In this document: positions 7,749 through 17,024 of the stretch, in pieces
Position numbering within the stretch: the first letter of the stretch is position 1
How the letters are laid out: each line of letters starts with the position of its first letter
NCBI RefSeq assembly: GCF_031453975.1
Contig: NZ_JAVDPW010000004.1
Coordinates: forward strand, 124,001 to 188,000
Direction of reading: 5' to 3'
Source of the DNA: Inquilinus ginsengisoli_A
GTDB lineage: Bacteria; Pseudomonadota; Alphaproteobacteria; DSM-16000; Inquilinaceae
DNA length: 64,000 nt
Made by a program: the position numbers and the translations under genes
The notes under the pieces: generated by a model
The model's database searches: none
What the model was told of the DNA's origin: nothing
What the model saw: the letters and a program-made list of their open reading frames with translations, nothing else

Positions 7749-8576
7749 ATGGGTTGGTTCGATCCGGTCGCCTTGCAGATCGGCCCTATCGCGATCCGCT
7801 GGTACGCGCTCGCCTACATCGCCGGCTTCGTGCTGGGCTGGCGCTACGCCCTGTGGCTGACGCGCCGCACCACGCTGCCGCCCGACCGGCTGGCGCTGGA
7901 CGACTTCCTGACCTGGGCCGTGGTCGGCACCATCCTGGGCGGCCGGTTGGGCTATGTCCTGTTCTACAACTTCGACGAGTACCTGCAGGCCCCGGCGACG
8001 ATCCTGGAGATCTGGAAGGGCGGCATGTCCTTCCATGGCGGCATGCTGGGCGTCACCGCGGCGATCATCCTGTTCGCCTGGCGCCGCGGCTTCTCGCCCC
8101 TGCTGCTGGGCGACGTGGTGGCGGCCGCCGCACCGATCGGCCTGTTCTTCGGCCGCATCGCCAACTTCATCAACGGCGAGCTGTGGGGCCGGCCGACCGA
8201 CCTGCCCTGGGCCTTCGTGTTCCCCAGCGGCGGGCCCCTGCCGCGCCACCCCAGCCAGCTCTACGAGGCCGGGCTGGAAGGCCTGCTGCTGTTCCTGGTC
8301 CTGCTGCCCCTGGCCGCCAGCGCGCGCATCCGCTCCAAGCCGGGCATCATCCTGGGCACCTTCATCACCTGGTACGGCGTCTCGCGCTTCCTGGTCGAGT
8401 TCGTGCGCGAACCGGATGCCCAGCTGGGCTACCTCATGGGCACCGACTGGTTCACCCGGGGCCAGGAGCTGTCGCTGCCGATGATCGTGATCGGCATCGC
8501 CGTGGTGATCTGGGCGGCCCGGCGGCCGGCGATGGCCGCACCAGCCACCGCCCCGGCCTCCTCGGCGGCGGCTTAA
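7749..8576 (+). CDS. lgt: Prolipoprotein diacylglyceryl transferase
   Basis: Inner-membrane enzyme of 275 aa that transfers diacylglycerol from phosphatidylglycerol to the lipobox cysteine of prolipoproteins. Seven membrane segments are expected. Motifs include PIAIRWYALAYIAGF near the N-terminus, KGGMSFHGGMLG, and the Lgt signature FGRIANFINGELWGRPTDLP, which holds the phosphatidylglycerol-binding arginine. The C-terminal RPSxxY-like region is HPSQLYEAGLEG. The ATG at 7749 gives the family N-terminus MGWFDPVALQIGPI; an in-frame start at 7638 would add an unlikely extension. It is followed after 10 nt by the midA-like gene, so the two are probably co-transcribed. Confidence 0.96.
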   Translation: MGWFDPVALQIGPIAIRWYALAYIAGFVLGWRYALWLTRRTTLPPDRLALDDFLTWAVVGTILGGRLGYVLFYNFDEYLQAPATILEIWKGGMSFHGGMLGVTAAIILFAWRRGFSPLLLGDVVAAAAPIGLFFGRIANFINGELWGRPTDLPWAFVFPSGGPLPRHPSQLYEAGLEGLLLFLVLLPLAASARIRSKPGIILGTFITWYGVSRFLVEFVREPDAQLGYLMGTDWFTRGQELSLPMIVIGIAVVIWAARRPAMAAPATAPASSAAA

Positions 8577-8586
8577 CGGCGGCGGT

Positions 8587-9669
8587 GTGACCACGCTGCT
8601 CGACCTGCTGCGGCGGCGGATCGCGGTCGACGGACCGTTGACCGTGGCGCAGTACATGGCCGAGGCGCTGGGCCATCCCCGCCACGGCTACTACATCACC
8701 CGCGACCCGCTGGGCGCGGCCGGCGACTTCACCACGGCGCCGGAGATCAGCCAGGTGTTCGGTGAGCTGGTCGGGCTGTGGTGCGCCGACCAGTGGCAGC
8801 GCATGGGCGCGCCCGACCCGGCGCTGCTGGTCGAGCTGGGCCCTGGCCGGGGCACCCTGATGCAGGACGCGCTGCGCGCCATCGGCCGGGCCGCCCCCGG
8901 CTTCCGCAAGGCGCTGCGGCTGCATCTGGTCGAGACCAGCCCCACCCTGCGTGCGGCCCAGGCGGCGCGTCTGGCGGCGGCCGACCCGGTGTGGCTGGAC
9001 CGGCTGGCGGACCTGCCCGACGGGCCGGTGCTGGTGGTGGCCAACGAGTTCTTCGACGCCCTGCCGATCCGGCAGTGGCAGCGCGGCGCCGGCGGCTGGC
9101 ACGAGCGGCTGGTCGGCTGGGACGAGGCGGCGGGCACGCTGCGCTGGGAGCTGTCGGCCCAAACCGATCCCGGGCTGGCGCTGATCCCCGACGCCGTCCG
9201 CGGCGCGCCCGAGGGGTCGATCGCCGAGGCCTGCCCGGCCGGGCTGTCCCACGCCGCGATGCTGGGCCGGCGCCTGGCGCAGCAGGGCGGCGCGGCGCTG
9301 ATCGTCGACTATGGCCCGGCCCGCAGCGCAGCCGGTGACAGCTTCCAGGCGATGCGCCACCACGCCTTCGCCGACCCGCTGGCGGCGCCGGGCGAGGCCG
9401 ACCTGACCGCCCATGTCGATTTCCAGGCCCTCGCCCTCGCTGCTGTCCAGGCCGGCGCCGCGGCGCACGGGCCGGTGCCGCAGGGCGCGTTCCTGGAGGC
9501 GCTGGGCCTGCGCGCCCGCGCCGCCCAGCTCAAGCAGGCATCGCCGGCCCGCGCCGCGGAGATCGACGCCGCCATCGAGCGGCTGGCCGGCCCGGACGGG
9601 ATGGGCATGCTGTTCAAGGCCCTGGCGCTGACCGCGCGCCAGCCCGGCGCGCCGGCGGGGTTCCCCTGA
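8587..9669 (+). CDS. MidA/NDUFAF7-family SAM-dependent methyltransferase
   Basis: GTG-initiated protein of 360 aa in the DUF185 family. Its mitochondrial homologue NDUFAF7/MidA methylates an arginine of complex I subunit NDUFS2. Motifs seen: YMAEALGHPRHGYYITRDPLGAAGDFTTAPEISQVFGEL at the N-terminus, LLVELGPGRGTLMQD (SAM-binding motif I), VLVVANEFFDALPIRQW, and GAALIVDYGP. The gene sits between lgt and pgeF, its usual alphaproteobacterial context, although here an oxidase gene is interposed before pgeF. The bacterial substrate is not established; a complex I assembly role is inferred from the family. Confidence 0.92.
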   Translation: MTTLLDLLRRRIAVDGPLTVAQYMAEALGHPRHGYYITRDPLGAAGDFTTAPEISQVFGELVGLWCADQWQRMGAPDPALLVELGPGRGTLMQDALRAIGRAAPGFRKALRLHLVETSPTLRAAQAARLAAADPVWLDRLADLPDGPVLVVANEFFDALPIRQWQRGAGGWHERLVGWDEAAGTLRWELSAQTDPGLALIPDAVRGAPEGSIAEACPAGLSHAAMLGRRLAQQGGAALIVDYGPARSAAGDSFQAMRHHAFADPLAAPGEADLTAHVDFQALALAAVQAGAAAHGPVPQGAFLEALGLRARAAQLKQASPARAAEIDAAIERLAGPDGMGMLFKALALTARQPGAPAGFP

Positions 9670-9716
9670 CCCCGACGCCGCGCTAGCGTCGCCCCTCCTC
9701 ACAGCGGAGCGGCCCC

Positions 9717-11045
9717 ATGGGACCTGCGATCGAACCGGTCCCGTCGGACCCTGCCCTGCCCGCCCGCGCCGATGTCGTGATCATCGGCGGCGGCATCATC
9801 GGCACCAGCGCCGCCCTGACCCTGGCGCAGCGCGGCGTCTCGGTGCTGCTGTGCGAGAAGGGCGAGATCGCCGCCGAACAGTCCAGCCGCAACTGGGGCT
9901 GGTGCCGGGTGATGGGCCGCGATTCGCGCGAGATCCCGCTGGTGCAGGAAAGCCTGAAGCTGTGGCGCGGGATGAACGCCACGGTCGAGGCCGAGACCGG
10001 CTACCGCCAGGCCGGCATCCTCTATGTCGGCGAGACCGAGGCGGAGATGGCTCGGCACGAAAAGTGGATGGTCCATGCCCGGGCGCACGGCCTCGACACC
10101 CGGCTGGCGGGGTCGGACGAGGTGGCGCGCCTGCTGCCCGGGGCGGCGACGCGCTTCCAGGGCGCGCTCTACACCGAAAGCGACGGCCGGGCCGAGCCGC
10201 AACTGGCCGCCCCGGCGATCGCCCGCGCCGCCCGCCGGCTGGGCGCCGGCATCATGACGAACTGCGCCGTGCGCGCGGTCGACACCGCGGGCGGCCGCAT
10301 CTCCGGCGTGGTGACCGAGAAGGGCCGCGTCGCCTGCAACGCCGTGGTGCTGGCCGGCGGCGCCTGGTCCGGCCTGTTCTGCCGGGCGTTGGACCTGCGC
10401 CTGCCGCAGCTGAAGGTGCTGTCCTCCGTCCAGCGCACCGCGCCGGTCGCGGGCGGGCCCGAGGCGGCGGCGGCGACCTCCGGCTTCGCCTTCCGCAAGC
10501 GGCTGGACGGTGGCTACAGCGTGGCCGACGCCCGCACCAACATCGTCGACATCGTGCCGGACAGCTTCCGATTCTTCTTCGACTTCCTGCCGGCGCTGCG
10601 GTCGCAATGGCGGTCGCTGCGGCTGCGCGTCGGCGACCGCTTCCTGACGGAATGGCAGCTGCCGAAGCAGGCGGCGCCGGACCAGGTCTCGGTCTATGAG
10701 CGGGTGCGGATCCTCGACCCGGCGCCGGTGGCGTCGGTGGTCCGGGCGGCCCGGGCCCGGCTCGACGCCGCCTTCCCGCTGTTCCGCGGCGTGCCGGGGG
10801 CGCAGGACTGGGCCGGGCTGATCGACGTGACCCCGGATGCGGTGCCGGTGATCTCGCCGGTCGAGACGGTGCCCGGCTTCTTCGTCGCCACCGGCTTCTC
10901 CGGCCACGGCTTCGGCATCGGCCCGGGGGCCGGGCGGCTGGTGGCCGACCTGGTCACCGGCGCGCCGCCGGTGGTCGACCCGACGCCCTACCGCTTCGGC
11001 CGATTTAGCGACGGGTCGCCGATCCGGGTCGAGGCCGGGTTCTAG
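9717..11045 (+). CDS. FAD-dependent glycine/D-amino-acid oxidase family protein
   Basis: Flavoenzyme of 442 aa of the DAO superfamily (DadA/SoxB-like). A Rossmann dinucleotide motif is at the N-terminus (ADVVIIGGGIIGTSAAL), followed by EKGEIAAEQSSRNWGWCR, an arrangement seen in the DadA-like/OoxB group. The C-terminal FAD-closing motif is FFVATGFSGHGFGIGPGAGRLVADLV. The likely reaction is oxidative deamination of an amino acid or N-methylated amine; the substrate cannot be read from sequence. The gene lies between midA-like and pgeF with gaps of 47 and 57 nt, so it may share their transcript, although functionally it looks unrelated. No signal peptide is present. Confidence 0.9.
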   Translation: MGPAIEPVPSDPALPARADVVIIGGGIIGTSAALTLAQRGVSVLLCEKGEIAAEQSSRNWGWCRVMGRDSREIPLVQESLKLWRGMNATVEAETGYRQAGILYVGETEAEMARHEKWMVHARAHGLDTRLAGSDEVARLLPGAATRFQGALYTESDGRAEPQLAAPAIARAARRLGAGIMTNCAVRAVDTAGGRISGVVTEKGRVACNAVVLAGGAWSGLFCRALDLRLPQLKVLSSVQRTAPVAGGPEAAAATSGFAFRKRLDGGYSVADARTNIVDIVPDSFRFFFDFLPALRSQWRSLRLRVGDRFLTEWQLPKQAAPDQVSVYERVRILDPAPVASVVRAARARLDAAFPLFRGVPGAQDWAGLIDVTPDAVPVISPVETVPGFFVATGFSGHGFGIGPGAGRLVADLVTGAPPVVDPTPYRFGRFSDGSPIRVEAGF

Positions 11046-11102
11046 TCGCGACCGCAGTTGCAGTGCTATTCCGTCCCTGTCCATGAGCCGCCGGAGCCGC
11101 CC

Positions 11103-11879
11103 GTGATCACCGTCGACGCCCTGTCCGCCCTGCCCGGCCTCGCCCATGGCTTCTTCCCGCGCACCGGCGGCGTCAGCGAGGGCATCTTCGCCTCGCGCAA
11201 CTGCGGCTTCGGGTCGGGCGACCGGCGCGACGCGGTGGCCGAGAACCGCGACCGCTGCCGCCGCGACCTCGGCCCCGCCGAGACGTTGCTGACCGTGCAC
11301 CAGGTGCACAGCCCCACCGTGGTCACCGTGACCGCGGCCTGGACGCCGGAGACGGCGCCGCAGGCCGATGCCATGGTCACCGACCGGCCCGGGCTGGCCC
11401 TGGGCATCCTGACCGCCGATTGCGCCCCCATCCTGTTGGCCGACGCCGAGGCCGGGGTGATCGGCGCCGCCCATGCCGGCTGGAAGGGCGCGCTGGGCGG
11501 CGTCACCGACGCCACCATCGCCGCGATGCGGGCGCTGGGCGCGGTGCCGGAGCGGATCGCCGCCGCAGTCGGGCCCTGCATCGGCCCCGAGGGCTACGAG
11601 GTCGGCCCGGAGTTCCGCGACCGCTTCCTGGCGGAGGATCCCGACAGCGCCCGATTCTTCCACACCCCGGCCCGCAGCAACGGCGCCGACCCGCGCCCGC
11701 ATTTCGACCTTCCCGGCTATGTCGCCCAGCGGCTGCGCCGCGCCGGGCTGCGCGACGTCACCGTCACCGGGCTGGACACGCTGGGGCGCGAGGACCAGTT
11801 CTTCAGCTACCGCCGCACCACCCTGCGGAAAGAGCCGGATTACGGCCGCCAGATCTCGGCCATCCTGCTGACGGACTGA
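11103..11879 (+). CDS. pgeF: Peptidoglycan editing factor PgeF (laccase-domain, YfiH family)
   Basis: Protein of 258 aa from a GTG start. PgeF proteins prevent mis-incorporation of L-Ser in place of L-Ala in the peptidoglycan stem, and other members act as purine nucleoside-modifying enzymes. The metal-site residues are present: H69 in TVHQVHS, C107 in ILTADCAP and H124 in GAAHAGWKG. GPCIGPEGYEVG and DQFFSYRR at the C-terminus are also family motifs. A TTG at 11058 would add 15 residues lacking family similarity, so the GTG was preferred. It is the last member of the lgt-midA-oxidase-pgeF row. Confidence 0.94.
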   Translation: MITVDALSALPGLAHGFFPRTGGVSEGIFASRNCGFGSGDRRDAVAENRDRCRRDLGPAETLLTVHQVHSPTVVTVTAAWTPETAPQADAMVTDRPGLALGILTADCAPILLADAEAGVIGAAHAGWKGALGGVTDATIAAMRALGAVPERIAAAVGPCIGPEGYEVGPEFRDRFLAEDPDSARFFHTPARSNGADPRPHFDLPGYVAQRLRRAGLRDVTVTGLDTLGREDQFFSYRRTTLRKEPDYGRQISAILLTD

Positions 11880-11884
11880 CGCCG

Positions 11885-11959
11885 ATGCCGCATCTGATCA
11901 CCCTGTTCCTGTTCATCATCGTGGCCATGCTGGGCGGCTGCGTCTTAATGATGATGTGA
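11885..11959 (+). CDS. Candidate 24-residue membrane peptide
   Basis: A short frame just 5 nt after the pgeF stop encodes a 24-aa, almost wholly hydrophobic peptide (MPHLITLFLFIIVAMLGGCV followed by LMMM), which could span the membrane once. An ATG, a stop and co-directional placement are all that supports it. The upstream sequence has no strong Shine-Dalgarno. It could equally be the chance reading of a spacer. There is no family match that I recognise. Confidence 0.3.
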   Translation: MPHLITLFLFIIVAMLGGCVLMMM

Positions 11960-12068
11960 CAATTCGGGGACAGGGTTGCGTCAAGGCCGTTTACACCCCT
12001 CATCGCGCGGTCTATACGCAGCCGCATCCGGCCCCGGCCCCACCGCCCGAGACCACCGAGCCGCCCTC

Positions 12069-13001
<933 letters not shown>

Positions 13002-13012
13002 GGCCGTAGCAG

Positions 13013-13062
13013 AAGCGACACCGCCGGGCGTCGGATGGATTCGACGCCCGGCGGTGTCGCTT
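13013..13062. terminator. Bidirectional terminator hairpin, perfect 21-bp stem
   Basis: A 21-nt arm (13013-13033) and its exact reverse complement (13042-13062) enclose an 8-nt loop, in the 70 bp between convergent prs and the RTX gene. The stem is very GC-rich and lacks a good T-tract on either strand, yet its position and perfection point to a shared transcription terminator. Confidence 0.85.
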
Positions 13063-13071
13063 GCCACCCGC

Positions 13072-14688
13072 CTACAGCAGGAAGTCGCCGGACTGCAGGG
13101 TGATGGCCCCGGTCAGGGTGACGCTGAAATCCGCCACGCCGTCGCCGTTGACGTCGCCGCTGACCGTGGTGACGCCGCCGGCCACGCTCTCGCGCAGTTC
13201 GCCGGCATGGTGGGTGAAGGCGCCGCTGCCGATGAAGTGGAAGGCCTGGTCGCCGGCCACCCCCGTGTTGGCATCGATGCCGTGCAGGTCGATGCGGTCG
13301 GCCTGGGCGTGGCTGAAATCGGTGATCCGGTCGGCATTGGCCCCGACCGGGCTGTCCGACAGGACCCCATAGTAGAAGCGGTCGGCCCCCACCCCGCCGA
13401 TCAGGGTGTCCTTGCCGCCCTGGCCCGCCAGCACATCATTGCCGGCACCCCCGACCAGGCCGTTGGCCGCAGTATTGCCGACCAGCGTGTCGTTGTGGCT
13501 GCTGCCATAGACGGTCTCGATCGACAGCAGCACATCACCCTGGGCAGTGCCGCCGCTGCCGGCGCCGCTGGCCAGGTTGATCGTCACCGCGGCCGTGCTC
13601 TCGGTGTACATCACCGAGTCGGTGCCGGCGCCGCCATCGAGCCGGTCGGCCCCGATGCCGCCGCGCAGGATGTCGTTGTCGTCGCCACCCAGCAGGCTGT
13701 CATTGCCGATCCCGCCATCCAGCGTGTCGGCGTTCGCGCCGCCGGTGAGCGTGTCGGAGCCGAAATCGCCGTACAGCGCATCCGCGCCGGCGCCGCCGTC
13801 GACCCGGTCGTTCCCGTCCATCCCGTGCAGGATGTCGTTCCCCGCCCCGCCGCTGAGCGAATTGACGTCGACGCTCCCGGTCAGCTGGTCATTGCCGGCG
13901 GAGCCGATGAGATGCTCGATGCCGATCAGCACGTCGCCCTGGGCGTTGCCGCCGCTGGCCGCGCCGGTGGTGAGGTTGACGGTGACGCCGACGATGCCTT
14001 CAGAATAGGTCGCGATGTCGTTCTTGGCGCCGCTGCCCTCGATCCGGTCGGCGCCGGCCCCGCCGCGCAGCACATTGATCTCGTCGGTGTAGAAGCTGCC
14101 GGTGTCGCAGCTGAGCGAGTCGTTGCCCGCCCCGCCGTCGAGGGTGTCGTTGAACCCGCCGGCCACGATCGTGTCGTTGCCGTTGCCGCCATAGAGCTGG
14201 TTGTTCTGGTCGAGGTCCCGGATCGAGTCGTTGCCGTCGCCGCCATCGATGAGGTCGTTTCCGGTGCCGCCGCTGAGGATGTCGTCGCCGGCCATGCCGT
14301 AGATGCGGTCGTCGCCGCCCAGGCCCCAGATCGAGTTCACTCCGGCCGATCCGGTCAGGACGTCATTGCCCGCGGTGTAGTCCGAACCCTCGATGTTCTC
14401 GAAGCCGGAGATCACGTCGCCCTGGGCGTCGGAGCCGTTGCCGGACGCGGTCATGGTGGTCAGGTTGACCACGACGCCGGCCCCGCGATTGTCCCAATAG
14501 CTGATGGTGTCGATGCCGGCGCCGCCGATCAGCGTGTCCCCGCCCGTCCCGCCCACCAGGGTGTCATTGCCGCCACCGCCATCGAGATAGTCGTCGCCGC
14601 CGCGGCCATACATGGTGTCGTCGCCGCTGGTGTTCTGGTCCGGCTGGGGAATCTGGTTGTCGTTGTCGTCACCCTCGAAATACGCCAT
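13072..14688 (-). CDS. RTX-type calcium-binding protein with serralysin-like C-terminal module
   Basis: Complete secreted protein of 538 aa. Residues 1-35 form a polar leader (MAYFEGDDNDNQIPQPDQNT). Several blocks of GGxGxDxLx repeats follow (for example GGGGNDTLVGGTGGDTLIG), separated by spacers of the VVNLTTMTASGNGSDAQGD type that end in a DVISGFENIEGS-like motif. The last ~120 residues resemble the M10 serralysin C-terminal module (GADRFYYGVLSDSPVGANAD, RITDFSHAQADRIDLHGID) and end in hydrophobic DFLL, fitting a type I secretion signal. No zinc-protease HExxH motif is present. An AGGAG box lies about 7 nt before the ATG at 14688. No T1SS ABC/MFP/TolC genes lie in the window, so the exporter must be encoded elsewhere. 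It is related in architecture to the partial gene at 1-789. Confidence 0.93.
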   Translation of the reverse strand: MAYFEGDDNDNQIPQPDQNTSGDDTMYGRGGDDYLDGGGGNDTLVGGTGGDTLIGGAGIDTISYWDNRGAGVVVNLTTMTASGNGSDAQGDVISGFENIEGSDYTAGNDVLTGSAGVNSIWGLGGDDRIYGMAGDDILSGGTGNDLIDGGDGNDSIRDLDQNNQLYGGNGNDTIVAGGFNDTLDGGAGNDSLSCDTGSFYTDEINVLRGGAGADRIEGSGAKNDIATYSEGIVGVTVNLTTGAASGGNAQGDVLIGIEHLIGSAGNDQLTGSVDVNSLSGGAGNDILHGMDGNDRVDGGAGADALYGDFGSDTLTGGANADTLDGGIGNDSLLGGDDNDILRGGIGADRLDGGAGTDSVMYTESTAAVTINLASGAGSGGTAQGDVLLSIETVYGSSHNDTLVGNTAANGLVGGAGNDVLAGQGGKDTLIGGVGADRFYYGVLSDSPVGANADRITDFSHAQADRIDLHGIDANTGVAGDQAFHFIGSGAFTHHAGELRESVAGGVTTVSGDVNGDGVADFSVTLTGAITLQSGDFLL

Positions 14689-14839
14689 CAAGGTCTCCTG
14701 AAGGATTGAGGACGGTGAGACCTGTCCGCAGCGCGCTTTCAGCCCCTGACCCGCGGCACAGGCCCGTCCCGAACTTCGCGGCAGAGTGTTGAAAACCCAT
14801 CCGGCCAGCAATCCCCGAGTATTAGGGGGCGGAGACGGC

Positions 14840-15892
14840 ATGAACGAGACGATGGAGCTTCCGCCCTTCTTCGATCCGGCCCGGGCCGGGGAGTGGTCAT
14901 ATCGGCCCGACGCCGCCGGGCTGCGCGCCGCGGCCGAGGCCCGGCGCGGCCGGCTGAAGCGGGTGGAGGGCGGGCGCACCGACCTGCTGCTGGTCGACCT
15001 GCAGCGCGACTTCTGCCTGCCCGAGGGCGCGCTCTATGTCGGCGGCCGGTCCGGCCGCGGCGCGGTCGAGGACACGGCGCGGATCGCGGCCTTCATCCAC
15101 CGCAACCTCGGCGCCATCGACCGCATCGTGCCGACCTTCGACACCCACACGCCGCTGCAGATCTTCCACCGCTCGTTCTGGATCGATGCCGACGGCACCC
15201 CGCCGCCGCCCTTCACCCTGATCTCGGAGGAGATTCTGGCCGGCGGCGCGCTGCTGCCGAGCCCCGGCGTGATGGCGCTGCTGCCGCCCGAGGTCGCGGC
15301 GCAGGGCCTGGCCTGGGTGGAACGGCAGCTGCTGCACTATGTCCGCAGCCTGGCGCGGCAGGGCCGCAACGTCCTGATCGTCTGGCCCGACCACTGCCTG
15401 ATCGGGTCGGAAGGCCATGCCATGCCGGGGCTGATCCAGGAGGCATGGCTGTTCCACGCCCTGCTGCGCGGCGCGGCGACGCCGGCCATCGTCAAGGGCG
15501 ACGATCCCTGGAGCGAGAGCTATTCCGCTTTCGGCGCCGAGGTGCCGGACCGCTGGGACGGCGGCCGGCTGGTGAAGCCGCAGGACGATGCGGCGCTGCA
15601 CGACCTGCTTGGCGCCGACCGGATCGTGGTCGCCGGCCAGGCGTCGAGCCATTGCGTGCGCTGGTCGGTCGACGACCTACTGGCCCGGATGCGCGCGCTC
15701 GACCCGGCGCTGCCGCGCCGGGTCTATATCCTGCGCGACGGCATGTCGGCCGTCGTCGGGTTGGATGCGGCGGGACGGCCGATCCCGGAGCTGGATTTCA
15801 CGCCCCAGGCCGATGAGGCCTTCGCCCGCTGGGCGGAGCTCGGCGCCCACATCGTCGAGACCACCGTGCCGATGGCGGACTGGCCGCGCTGA
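14840..15892 (+). CDS. Nicotinamidase-like cysteine hydrolase (isochorismatase fold)
   Basis: Protein of 350 aa, longer than the ~210 aa of PncA, with an isochorismatase-fold core. The catalytic triad is readable as D53 (LLLVDLQRDF), K219 (AIVKGDDPWSESYSAF) and C272 (VAGQASSHCVRWSV). Metal ligands D101 and H103 sit in FDTHTPLQIFH. The WPDHCLIGSEGH segment is the nicotinamidase hallmark. Compared with PncA it has about 45 extra residues at the N-terminus plus insertions around 115-165. It probably hydrolyses nicotinamide or a related amide in the cytoplasm; the exact substrate is uncertain. It is divergent from the RTX gene (151 bp between the starts) and convergent with the acyltransferase. 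Confidence 0.85.
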   Translation: MNETMELPPFFDPARAGEWSYRPDAAGLRAAAEARRGRLKRVEGGRTDLLLVDLQRDFCLPEGALYVGGRSGRGAVEDTARIAAFIHRNLGAIDRIVPTFDTHTPLQIFHRSFWIDADGTPPPPFTLISEEILAGGALLPSPGVMALLPPEVAAQGLAWVERQLLHYVRSLARQGRNVLIVWPDHCLIGSEGHAMPGLIQEAWLFHALLRGAATPAIVKGDDPWSESYSAFGAEVPDRWDGGRLVKPQDDAALHDLLGADRIVVAGQASSHCVRWSVDDLLARMRALDPALPRRVYILRDGMSAVVGLDAAGRPIPELDFTPQADEAFARWAELGAHIVETTVPMADWPR

Positions 15893-15908
15893 GAAGGCGG
15901 GGATCGGC

Positions 15909-16922
15909 CTACCCGGTCGGCGGCAGGGCCTGCTCGCGCTGCAGGTTGCGGTATTTCGGCTTGCGCGGCGGCGGGTGGTACCAGCGCTTGTGCAACCACA
16001 GCCACTGCTCGGGCTTGGTCCGGACCCAGGCCTCGACCCGCTGGTTGAGGGCCCGGGTTCCGGCTTCGATGTCGGCGGCGCGGTCCCCGGTCCGTGCCAA
16101 CGGCAGGGGCGCCTCGAACACGACGTCGAAATACGCCCCGCCGCGCCGCTCGAAGCGGACCGGCAGAACGTCGCAGCGGACATGGTAGGCAAGCGCCACC
16201 GCGGCCGGCGAGGTCAGCGCGTCGCGGCCGAAGAACGGCACCGCCAGCCCGCCGGTGTAGCGCTGGTCGACCAGCATGCCGAGCACCCCGCCCTCGCGCA
16301 GGATCGACAGGGCCTGCTTGGCGCCGTTGCCCTCCATCCGCTTCTCCAGCAGCCGGGTGCCGAGCGATTCGCGGATGCGGCGAAGCAGCGCGTCGATCAG
16401 GCGGTTCCGCAGCGGCCGGTAGAAGGCGGTGAGCGACAACCCCAGATTGGCGGCCGCGATCGGCGAGATCTCCCAATTGCCGAAATGGGCGACGGCGAAG
16501 ACCACGGCGCGACCGCCCGCGCGCGCCGCCTCCAGGTGCTCGAACCCCTCGACCCGGATGCGCTTCGGCGCCCGGGCTTCGCGGCGGCGCAGCGCCGCCA
16601 GATGCGGAAATTCGCCCACCATGCGGCCGAGATTGTCCCACATGCCGGTCACGATCCGGAGCCGGTCGGCGGCGGAGAGGTCGGGCAGCACCAACCGCAG
16701 ATTGGCGTCGGCATGGCGCGAGGCGCCGGTGCCCGGCCCGATCGAGCGGCCAATCCAGCCGCCGAGGGCGGAGGCGGCGCCGATCGGCAGCAGCCGGAAG
16801 ATCGCGAACAGCAGATAGACCGGGGTCGCGACGGCAAGATCAAGGATACGGCGGCGCAACACTGGCCAGGCCGGGGCTTTCCTCTTCTGGCGGTTCAGCG
16901 AATGCAAGAGCGGGAACGGCAT
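15909..16922 (-). CDS. LpxL/HtrB-like lysophospholipid acyltransferase
   Basis: Membrane-anchored acyltransferase of 337 aa related to the lipid A late acyltransferases. There is one N-terminal hydrophobic stretch (AVATPVYLLFAIFRLLPIG), the HX4E catalytic motif in VVFAVAHFGNWEISPI, then FYRPLRNRLID and GGVLGMLVDQRYTGG, which are family blocks. It probably adds a secondary acyl chain to lipid A or a related lipid. The ATG at 16922 follows GAGGAG by 4 nt; an upstream in-frame ATG at 16961 would add 13 residues. It lies 102 bp downstream of asnB on the same strand and may be co-transcribed with it, which suggests an envelope-glycolipid role for both. That link is inference. Confidence 0.88.
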   Translation of the reverse strand: MPFPLLHSLNRQKRKAPAWPVLRRRILDLAVATPVYLLFAIFRLLPIGAASALGGWIGRSIGPGTGASRHADANLRLVLPDLSAADRLRIVTGMWDNLGRMVGEFPHLAALRRREARAPKRIRVEGFEHLEAARAGGRAVVFAVAHFGNWEISPIAAANLGLSLTAFYRPLRNRLIDALLRRIRESLGTRLLEKRMEGNGAKQALSILREGGVLGMLVDQRYTGGLAVPFFGRDALTSPAAVALAYHVRCDVLPVRFERRGGAYFDVVFEAPLPLARTGDRAADIEAGTRALNQRVEAWVRTKPEQWLWLHKRWYHPPPRKPKYRNLQREQALPPTG

Positions 16923-17024
16923 CGACTCCTCGTGGCTGGCCCGGTCCCCCATTCGGTTCATCGGGGTGACTGCCCGTGTCCTGGATTTGGGTCAAATCCA
17001 GCGCCAACTCAAGAGGGCAAACCG

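Noticed and set aside
13054..14709. Long open frame of about 550 codons on the plus strand over the RTX gene
   Set aside because: It is the antisense reading of Gly/Asp repeat codons in GC-rich DNA; its product is low-complexity and has no family signal, whereas the minus frame has RTX repeats, start and ribosome-binding site.
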